Source: Dysgonamonadaceae bacterium (GTDB taxonomy: Bacteria > Bacteroidota > Bacteroidia > Bacteroidales > Azobacteroidaceae). Taken from it: 6,683 nucleotides of DNA. A model generated the notes under the pieces. It was not told where the DNA came from, searched no databases, and was given only the letters and a program-made list of their open reading frames with translations. Positions 1-4,854 of the stretch are shown here, piece after piece; position 1 is the first letter of the stretch, and each line of letters begins with the position of its first letter. The DNA lies in the NCBI GenBank assembly GCA_031255425.1, contig JAIRSN010000261.1, positions 1-6,683 on the forward strand, in the 5' to 3' direction. The position numbers and the translations under genes are program-made.

Positions 1-213
1 CTCCGAATCAACAAAGGCATTGAGCCATTGACTGCTGAAACTATTGTCCTGCTCCAGCGCCGTCCAAATCGAAGTGTCGTAGGTATCGCCATCGAACTCG
101 TCTGCCCAGTCGATGTAGTACCAGTCGTCGGTTTGGGCGAATGCGCCGGTGGCTGCCGGGATTACCAGCAGCCAGAGGGCGATTCGTTGGAGAAAAGTCG
201 TTCGTGTTTTCAT
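1..213 (-). CDS. GH16-like secreted glycoside hydrolase, N-terminal 71 codons only (runs off left edge)
   Basis: The first 71 codons of a gene whose remainder lies outside the window. Translating from the ATG at 211-213 gives a signal peptide ending in AFA|Q (cleavage after residue 26), then TDDWYYIDWADEFDGDT, the usual opening of a GH16 beta-glucanase domain (W-x-D-E-F-x-G). Residues 1-44 are identical to the neighbouring GH16 protein at 218-1255; the next 27 match at 16 positions (shared IWT, DN, FSSQW, FVDSE). It is therefore a tandem paralogue of that enzyme. It starts 4 nt after the upstream gene's TAA, with no visible Shine-Dalgarno, so the two are probably co-transcribed. The GH16 catalytic motif and any C-terminal sorting domain cannot be seen, so activity is inferred from the paralogue only. 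An in-frame break beyond the window cannot be excluded. Confidence 0.85.
   Translation of the reverse strand, partial: MKTRTTFLQRIALWLLVIPAATGAFAQTDDWYYIDWADEFDGDTYDTSIWTALEQDNSFSSQWLNAFVDSE
82..213 (-). repeat. Near-identical 132-nt 5' block, copy 2 (second GH16 gene)
   Basis: Codons 1-44 of the partial GH16 gene match codons 1-44 of the neighbouring gene (1124-1255) with four differences, at codons 3, 24, 38 and 41, all synonymous. Identity drops sharply from codon 45. Confidence 0.93.
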
Positions 214-217
214 TCTA

Positions 218-1255
218 TTATCGTATAATTATTTTGTGAACACTTTTGCTTCCGCCCTGTGGTTGCACGGCTACCAGGTAGCTGCCGGCGGGCAGGGCGG
301 AGAGGTCCATTGCCGATGCCGCGGGGACGTTGCGCAGCACCGCGCCCGACAGGGCGTAGAGGGTAAGCTGCGGGTCCGTGCCGGCGCCGGATACCGTAAG
401 CCGGGCGTCGCTGACCGCGACGCGGACGGACGGGGTATCAATGGCGGCGACGGCGGTGGGTGCCTGTTGATAGACGCGGACGTAGTCGATCAGGAATTCC
501 TGGGGGAAGATGGCTTTGTCGACGCCCGGTACAGCGCCCCAATCTCCGCCGACGGCAAACCGGATGATTAGATGAAATGCCTGGTCAAAAGGCCATTGGT
601 CCGGTCCGGTCTTTTCATTATAATAGGTATGATATAGTTGGTCGTCGAGATACCATTGGATGGAATCGGGCTCCCATTCGATATGTGCGATATGATAACC
701 GTCTGTTTCTCCATCAAAAAGGATATAGTTTTCGTCGGCATTATCGCCGGCACCGGCGCTCCGGTGTACCATGCCGTAAATCCGGTCGGGGCGGGCGCCG
801 ACGTGTTCCATCACGTCGATTTCGCCACTATTAGGCCAGCCGCCGTATGCAAGGTCCTGCGGCATCATCCAGACGGAAGGCGCCGTGCCGCGTCCTTTCG
901 GTAACTTAAAGCGGACTTCTACCTTGCCGTATTTTACGGTCTTTTTGTCGCCTGTCCATATACTGCCGGAGATAAAGGGGCAACCTCTTTCCGATTCTAC
1001 GGCTTTAATCACCAGATTCCCGTCGCGGAGAAAGAGGACTTCCTCCGAATCAACAAACGAAGCCGACCATTGACTGCTAAAGCCATTGTCCCGTACTTGT
1101 ACTGTCCAAATATCGGTGTTCAGGGTATCGCCGTCGAACTCATCTGCCCAGTCGATGTAGTACCAGTCGTCGGTTTGGGCGAACGCGCCGGTGGCTGCCG
1201 GGATTACCAGCAGCCAGAGGGCGATTCGTTGGAGAAAAGTCGTTCGCGTTTTCAT
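218..1255 (-). CDS. GH16 family beta-glucanase (laminarinase-like) with T9SS C-terminal sorting domain
   Basis: A 345-residue secreted enzyme. The signal peptide ends AFA|Q (26/27). The GH16 domain spans about residues 33-264 and carries the catalytic signature GEIDVME at 144-150: by family knowledge E145 is the nucleophile, D147 the assisting acid and E150 the acid/base. Flanking motifs also fit GH16: WADEFDGD near the start, a substrate-cleft APSVWMMP at 125-132, AVGGDWG at 234-240, and FLIDYVRVYQ closing the domain. The residues around the motif resemble the laminarinase-like subfamily, so endo-beta-1,3(-1,4)-glucan hydrolysis is most likely; agarase or carrageenase activity is less likely. 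Residues ~275-345 form a T9SS type A-like sorting domain (LTLYALSGAVL, DLSALPAGSYLVAV, terminal KIIIR), implying outer-membrane translocation and cell-surface attachment or release. It lies 9 nt after the GH128 gene and 4 nt before a second GH16-like gene. By hand count, G+C is about 70% in the sorting-domain region against about 52% in part of the catalytic domain. Confidence 0.95.
   Translation of the reverse strand: MKTRTTFLQRIALWLLVIPAATGAFAQTDDWYYIDWADEFDGDTLNTDIWTVQVRDNGFSSQWSASFVDSEEVLFLRDGNLVIKAVESERGCPFISGSIWTGDKKTVKYGKVEVRFKLPKGRGTAPSVWMMPQDLAYGGWPNSGEIDVMEHVGARPDRIYGMVHRSAGAGDNADENYILFDGETDGYHIAHIEWEPDSIQWYLDDQLYHTYYNEKTGPDQWPFDQAFHLIIRFAVGGDWGAVPGVDKAIFPQEFLIDYVRVYQQAPTAVAAIDTPSVRVAVSDARLTVSGAGTDPQLTLYALSGAVLRNVPAASAMDLSALPAGSYLVAVQPQGGSKSVHKIIIR
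230..307 (-). repeat. Shared sorting-domain segment, GH16 copy
   Basis: Codons 317-342 encode DLSALPAGSYLVAVQPQGG and the following KSVHKI segment. The matching segment of the GH128 gene (1277-1354) agrees at 24 of 26 residues and 62 of 78 bases by my count, whereas the rest of the two sorting domains is much less alike. Confidence 0.85.
1124..1255 (-). repeat. Near-identical 132-nt 5' block, copy 1 (first GH16 gene)
   Basis: This is the partner of the block at 82-213, encoding the signal peptide and the first 18 mature residues of the GH16 domain. The direct-repeat copies start 1042 nt apart, the distance expected of a tandem gene duplication. Confidence 0.93.
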
Positions 1256-1256
1256 T

Positions 1257-1264
1257 GGGGGGGG
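1257..1264 (-). repeat. Homopolymer of eight C between GH128 stop and GH16 start
   Basis: The 9-nt gap between TAA (1265-1267) and ATG (1253-1255) is eight C followed by one A on the coding strand. It replaces the A/T-rich sequence seen before several other starts here. Slippage in the tract would change only the spacing from stop to start, not a reading frame. Confidence 0.85.
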
Positions 1265-2758
1265 TTATTGTTTCACAATTTTGTGTACGGATTTTTCGCC
1301 GCCTTGCGGTTGCACGGCTACGAGGTAGACGCCGGCGGGGAGGGCGGAGAGATCGACGGAGGAGGCGTTCGTCACTTCGTAGAGGCGGGCGCCGCTGAGG
1401 TCGAATACGGTAAGGGTAGCTGTTTCGCCGTGGCGGAGGTAGAGCTTATCGCTTACCGGGTTGGGGAATACCGATACGACGGGGTTTGCCTGCGGAGCGG
1501 TGATGCCGGTACCGGCGCCGTTGACCGACCACCAGTTGATCTTGCAGCCGCCGCGCTTAAAGCTGAGGCGGATTTTCTGTTTGCCCGCCGCCAGGGTTGC
1601 CTTGCACTGCTGGGTGTTCCATACGCCGATGCCTTTGTTGGCAAAGACCATCGAGCCTTTCTGTACACCGTCGACCGAAACGATTATTTCCGATACGTCG
1701 CCATACTGGAAGGCGATGCGGAAGTCGAGGTCGTATTCGCCGGCAGCGGGTACGTCGATATTGTAGTCGACATAATCACCTACTGAGGTCGGGTCGAAGT
1801 CGGTCAGGTTCAGGTTATCGCTTTCGTCGGTGGTTTTTTCTAATTGAAGCCCTTTCATCCGGATATAATGTTCCGCCGGAATCTGTTGGTTGGTTGTGAA
1901 ATAGAAATCGTCATCGTAGGACGACATATAGGTAAAGACGTCGCCCAACTCTGTGCGTACGCCGGATCCGGCGGCTAAGAGGTGATTGTAGGGATGGGGC
2001 TTGTCCCAACGATCTTTGAACCAGGCGTAACGGTAGATGTCGGGGTCGGTTTCCAAATAATCCAGCGCTTCGACTAAAAACCGCTTTTGTGATTCCGCAT
2101 TTGTACCGTCTTCCCAGGCGCAGAACTCGGTGAGCCAGATGGGGCGCCCGTATTTCTTGAACCGCTCCACATTGCTTTTGATAGCATCCCCGGCAGGCAT
2201 ATACAAATGGATGGCGATATGGTCGACCCGGCAGCCGGTGCAAAGCTGGAAGAACTCGTCGTACCATTTGAGCGGATCCTGGTAGGGCGGATTGGGGCTG
2301 TAATTCAGCGCCGGCCCGACGGTTATCAGTCCGAATTCGTCGGCAATTTCTTCCACCGCTTTCCAGCGGGCGGCAGCCGTAGCCGGACTTATATTTGCCT
2401 GGTCGTTGAAATTCGGTTCGTTAAATCCCAATACATATTTGGTTTCCGGGTGGTTGCGCAGGTAATTGCGAGCGGTGGTTTTGTTGATGTCGCTCCAAGC
2501 CATCGGAATAAATTCGACGTCGAACTCGGAGAAAACAGCGTCAATCCCCGAACCTGTGAATCCCCAATTATAGGTCCAGGAGAGTCCGAACGACAGCGCT
2601 TCCACATCTGCCCGGGACATTCTATTGTAGCCTATGCCACGTTTATAACTGCGGGTTTGCGCTTGCGTCAGCAGGGCAAAGCCAAATAATAAAATGGACA
2701 ACAGGAATAATTGTTTCCGTAATTGTACTCGATTGATTGTAATTGTTTTTGCTTTCAT
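1265..2758 (-). CDS. GH128 family glycoside hydrolase with CBM6-like domain and T9SS sorting domain
   Basis: A 497-residue, three-module secreted enzyme. The signal peptide ends TQA|Q (33/34). Residues ~38-280 match the Asl1/GH128 glycosyl hydrolase core: YKRGIGYN, WTYNWGF, FIPMAWSD, then GFNEPN at 111-116 and WLTEFCAW at 208-215. By comparison with the family, E114 is the acid/base and E211 the nucleophile of a retaining TIM-barrel; known GH128 members are beta-1,3-glucanases. Residues ~294-417 look like a CBM6 beta-sandwich (IPAEHYIRMKGLQLE, GDYVDYNIDVPAAGEYDLDFR, ending KINWWSVNG). Residues ~425-497 are a T9SS type A sorting domain (VSVFPNPVSDKLYL, LTVFDLSGARLYEV, DLSALPAGVYLVAV, KIV). The enzyme should act at or outside the outer membrane on beta-1,3-glucan, complementing the downstream GH16 enzymes. 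Its start follows a 29-nt A/T-rich gap typical of Bacteroidota leaders. The exact glucan target is inferred. Confidence 0.94.
   Translation of the reverse strand: MKAKTITINRVQLRKQLFLLSILLFGFALLTQAQTRSYKRGIGYNRMSRADVEALSFGLSWTYNWGFTGSGIDAVFSEFDVEFIPMAWSDINKTTARNYLRNHPETKYVLGFNEPNFNDQANISPATAAARWKAVEEIADEFGLITVGPALNYSPNPPYQDPLKWYDEFFQLCTGCRVDHIAIHLYMPAGDAIKSNVERFKKYGRPIWLTEFCAWEDGTNAESQKRFLVEALDYLETDPDIYRYAWFKDRWDKPHPYNHLLAAGSGVRTELGDVFTYMSSYDDDFYFTTNQQIPAEHYIRMKGLQLEKTTDESDNLNLTDFDPTSVGDYVDYNIDVPAAGEYDLDFRIAFQYGDVSEIIVSVDGVQKGSMVFANKGIGVWNTQQCKATLAAGKQKIRLSFKRGGCKINWWSVNGAGTGITAPQANPVVSVFPNPVSDKLYLRHGETATLTVFDLSGARLYEVTNASSVDLSALPAGVYLVAVQPQGGEKSVHKIVKQ
1277..1354 (-). repeat. Shared sorting-domain segment, GH128 copy
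   Basis: Codons 469-494 of the GH128 gene are the partner of 230-307. The segment covers the last two strands of the T9SS domain, including the conserved LPAG-x-Y motif and the basic C-terminal end. Confidence 0.85.
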
Positions 2759-2787
2759 AAATTTGTTTGTTAATTAATTTGTTATAC
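2759..2787 (-). promoter_or_regulatory. A/T-rich 29-nt leader of the GH128 gene
   Basis: This is the largest gap inside the six-gene cluster. It is almost all A and T (AATTAATTAACAAACAAATT just before the ATG) and contains the palindrome TTAATTAA. There is no Shine-Dalgarno; A-rich leaders of this type support strong initiation in Bacteroidota. It has no hairpin with a T-run, so I see no terminator, and no clear TAnnTTTG promoter. It could allow glucanase expression to be set separately from the protease upstream. Confidence 0.35.
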
Positions 2788-3963
2788 TTAATTGATTTCT
2801 AACTGCGCGCCCGAAGCCACTTCAAACGTATCCTCGATGGTGGTTGTTCCGGTTGCACTGAGCGTTAATTTGGCATTATTCTGAACGGTTACGTTCCAGA
2901 CATTAATCTCACAACCGCCCACCGAGGTATTGGATGTGACGGTCCGGTTGGCGAAATTATTGACACAGGAACTTCCCGTTAAATATTTCGCATTGACCAA
3001 CAGTTGTTTCCGTACACCGGTCTGCGTATCAAAGAGAGGCAGCATCCGGTCTACTTGTCCTTTGGTAAACAGGTTCATGCATCCGTCGGCGGTATAGTCC
3101 ATGTAATTCATAAACATAATACCCGGAGTAACGGTCGTACACGCATCCCTTGCCGGGTAAGAAGGACACCCGAACATCGCCTCGTACTGATTGGGCGTGT
3201 CGGAGACAAAATCGGTTGCCGTGCAATTCTTTTCATCTCCCCATATATGCCTTAAATTCAACCAGTGTCCGACCTCGTGTGTCGTCGTTCTTCCTTTATC
3301 GTACGGAGCGGTAGTGCTTCCTCCTCTTCCGAAATATTTGTAACTGATAACAACGCCGTCTGTATTCGTACGGGATGCCAGCTCGTCGGGAAATTGAGCA
3401 TAGCCCATTAAATTGGCATCACTGAAATTGCAGACCCATATATTTAAATAGGAATACGGATCCCAGGCATCCTGTCCGCCGGTAGCATTAAATTTCATAT
3501 TGTTCGACGGTTTCGAAAAGCCGTTTACCGTTGTTGCTTTTCTTGTAATACCGCTTGTCGCATTTCCGTTCGGATCGACAGCGGCTAACTTGAAGATGAT
3601 ATTCGCCCGTCCCGCTGCGTTCCGGAAGAGAAGCGGTGTATTGGTCGAATCGGCATTTAGCCTTCTGAAATCTTCGTTCAATACCTGGATTTGCGTAGCT
3701 ACCTGTGCATTGCTGATATTCTCCGAAGTATTGCGGTAGAGTACATGTACTACCACCGGAATAATAATGCTGTCCGGAATACTGTTTGCTCCGTTTATCC
3801 GGATTTGTGTCTGACTTTCCAAGTCCATAATCCGCTGGTATCTTGCAGGGTCTGTTTGATGCAATTCCGTAAGGTTGAGGGCAGAGCCGCAATACCTTTG
3901 TGCTTGCACAAGCTGACCCAAAGCGAACAGGACAATTGTTGTATAAAGCAATCTTGTTTTCAT
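2788..3963 (-). CDS. Pappalysin-family (M43) secreted zinc metalloprotease
   Basis: A 391-residue secreted metzincin. The signal peptide ends VQA|Q (21/22) and is followed at once by RYCG (23-26), matching the N-terminal cysteine-switch motif of pappalysin-family zymogens, so C25 probably blocks the zinc until the short pro-segment is removed. The mature domain begins near IIIPVVVHVLY (67-76). The zinc motif HEVGHWLNLRH is at 229-239 (H229, H233, H239 as ligands, E230 as general base), followed by WGD and by a Met-turn NYMDY (M288, with Y290 in the position of the catalytic tyrosine). C247, C266, C275 and C295 lie where family disulfides are expected. The tail after ~330 is beta-rich (NVTVQNNAKLTLSA, FEVASGAQLEIN) and is not a canonical T9SS type A domain. 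The ATG overlaps the upstream lipoprotein's stop as ATGA, indicating translational coupling. Relatives include ulilysin and mirolysin. The substrate is unknown. Confidence 0.94.
   Translation of the reverse strand: MKTRLLYTTIVLFALGQLVQAQRYCGSALNLTELHQTDPARYQRIMDLESQTQIRINGANSIPDSIIIPVVVHVLYRNTSENISNAQVATQIQVLNEDFRRLNADSTNTPLLFRNAAGRANIIFKLAAVDPNGNATSGITRKATTVNGFSKPSNNMKFNATGGQDAWDPYSYLNIWVCNFSDANLMGYAQFPDELASRTNTDGVVISYKYFGRGGSTTAPYDKGRTTTHEVGHWLNLRHIWGDEKNCTATDFVSDTPNQYEAMFGCPSYPARDACTTVTPGIMFMNYMDYTADGCMNLFTKGQVDRMLPLFDTQTGVRKQLLVNAKYLTGSSCVNNFANRTVTSNTSVGGCEINVWNVTVQNNAKLTLSATGTTTIEDTFEVASGAQLEIN
3960..3963 (-). other. ATGA stop/start overlap coupling lipoprotein and protease
   Basis: On the minus strand the bases read ATGA: ATG (3961-3963) starts the M43 protease, and TGA (3960-3962) ends the lipoprotein. 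Such overlaps usually make translation of the second gene depend on termination at the first, and keep the two products in similar proportion. No other pair in the window overlaps. Confidence 0.9.
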
Positions 3964-4850
3964 TCTGTTTCTCTTTTAATAATGTCCGTTAATTCGAAAA
4001 GATAAACCGGCAATACCCCTCTCGTCGGCGAGCCCACGGAAACAAAGCAATTAGTGACATCGCCGCTGATTGCGACTTCCAAGCCGTCCACCCGGTATGC
4101 TTCCGGAACACGGTAGCGGGAAATCATAAACGTGGGATAACCACTGTAGGCGTAGCGCACCGGCAGCTCGAAAGCGAAGGTATCGATATTTGCCGCCTGA
4201 ATATAGATGGTCAGGTCGTCGCCGTCTGTCTGGAAGACATTGTGCTGCCGGACAATCGCCGGATATTGGTCCAGGACTTCCGTTACCTGTTTGTCTTTGC
4301 AGGGCGCGTATATCACGTCGATTACTCCGGGCGCGCGTTCGTAGTCGACGGGTTCTTCCACGGTTTCGTTTTTGACGATAGACCTTAGCTCGAAAATAGG
4401 AAGCGGCAAGGTCTTTATGTCCGGCGCCGACACGGAAACATAACAATCCGTCACGTCGCCGCTGACCAGTACTTGCATGCCATCCACCCGGTATTCTTCC
4501 GGAACACGGTAGCGGGAAATTAGCGGCGAAGCATGCGTTATGAGAAACATCGTGCAAGGCCTTGTCAACTCAAAGGCGAAGGTATCGATGCATTCCGCCT
4601 GAATGCGGATGCTCAGGCTGTCGCCTTCCGTCTGAAAGACATTGTGCCGCCGGACAATTACCGGAACCCGGTTCAGGACTTCCGTTACCTGCTTGTCTTT
4701 GCAAGGCGTGTACGCTACGTCGATCACTCCGGGCGCACATTCGTATTCGGCGGGCGGATCGACGGGCGCTTCGTTGCCGTTGTCGCCGGGCGTACCGTTG
4801 TCGCAGGCAAAGAGGAACAGGCAGGATAAAAACAGTAGTTTTGTTTTCAT
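3960..4850 (-). CDS. Lipoprotein with two tandem copies of an unrecognised domain
   Basis: A 296-residue predicted lipoprotein. A short signal peptide leads to the lipobox LFAC, making C16 the lipidated residue, followed by a Gly/Asn/Asp/Pro-rich linker (DNGTPGDNGNEAP) that would hold it off the membrane. The rest is two copies of one domain, residues ~35-163 and ~169-296. Over the first 61 aligned positions they match at 46 by my count; they diverge in the middle (around 96-110 and 230-242) and converge again at ISRYRVPE-x-YRVDG and SGDVT-x-C. Each copy keeps APGVIDV, PCKDKQVTEVL, HNVFQT, DTFAFEL and two cysteines (PCKD and the one after SGDVT), which could pair. I do not recognise the family; the VPEEYRVDG-to-SGDV pattern recalls small Bacteroidales lipoproteins of unknown function. 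Whether it faces the periplasm or the surface is unclear: the post-cysteine residues are only mildly acidic. It begins 4 nt after the S74 gene and overlaps the protease start by ATGA, so it may partner that protease. Confidence 0.9.
   Translation of the reverse strand: MKTKLLFLSCLFLFACDNGTPGDNGNEAPVDPPAEYECAPGVIDVAYTPCKDKQVTEVLNRVPVIVRRHNVFQTEGDSLSIRIQAECIDTFAFELTRPCTMFLITHASPLISRYRVPEEYRVDGMQVLVSGDVTDCYVSVSAPDIKTLPLPIFELRSIVKNETVEEPVDYERAPGVIDVIYAPCKDKQVTEVLDQYPAIVRQHNVFQTDGDDLTIYIQAANIDTFAFELPVRYAYSGYPTFMISRYRVPEAYRVDGLEVAISGDVTNCFVSVGSPTRGVLPVYLFELTDIIKRETE
3963..4346 (-). repeat. Lipoprotein domain repeat B
   Basis: Second domain copy (residues ~169-296). It is two residues shorter in the central variable stretch, which here is aromatic (VRYAYSGYP) where repeat A has TRPCTMFLITHAS. 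The conserved DNA shows the duplication is fairly recent compared with the age of the fold. Confidence 0.9.
4362..4748 (-). repeat. Lipoprotein domain repeat A
   Basis: First of two tandem domain copies in the lipoprotein (residues ~35-163). It shares long DNA matches with repeat B, including a 24-nt identical stretch over the ISRYRVPE-coding region (near 4498-4521 here and 4100-4123 in B). It differs by extra cysteines (C38, C87, C99) absent from B. Confidence 0.9.
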
Positions 4851-4854
4851 AATC

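Noticed and set aside
149..571. A 140-codon plus-strand frame opposite the GH16 sorting domain
   Set aside because: Its composition is Gly/Arg/Asp-rich without domain features, as expected from the reverse strand of roughly 70% G+C coding sequence.
82..1255. Direct repeats at 82-213 and 1124-1255 as ends of a mobile element or attachment sites
   Set aside because: Both copies are in frame at the start of homologous GH16 genes and encode the signal peptide, so gene duplication explains them; no transposase or integrase is present.
1070..1786. A 238-codon open frame on the plus strand across the GH16/GH128 junction
   Set aside because: It lies entirely opposite two genes with clear family motifs, shows no recognisable domain, and partly repeats a similar plus-strand frame at 28-228 only because the genes beneath are duplicated. 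It is a by-product of G+C-rich coding DNA.
2771..2778. TTAATTAA palindrome in the GH128 leader as a possible operator
   Set aside because: Eight A/T bases in an A/T-rich gap are expected by chance, and there is no second half-site or conserved spacing.
4190..4852. Overlapping plus-strand frames opposite the lipoprotein with similar sequences to each other
   Set aside because: Their mutual similarity reflects the internal duplication of the lipoprotein gene, and they are Arg/Cys-rich without motifs.
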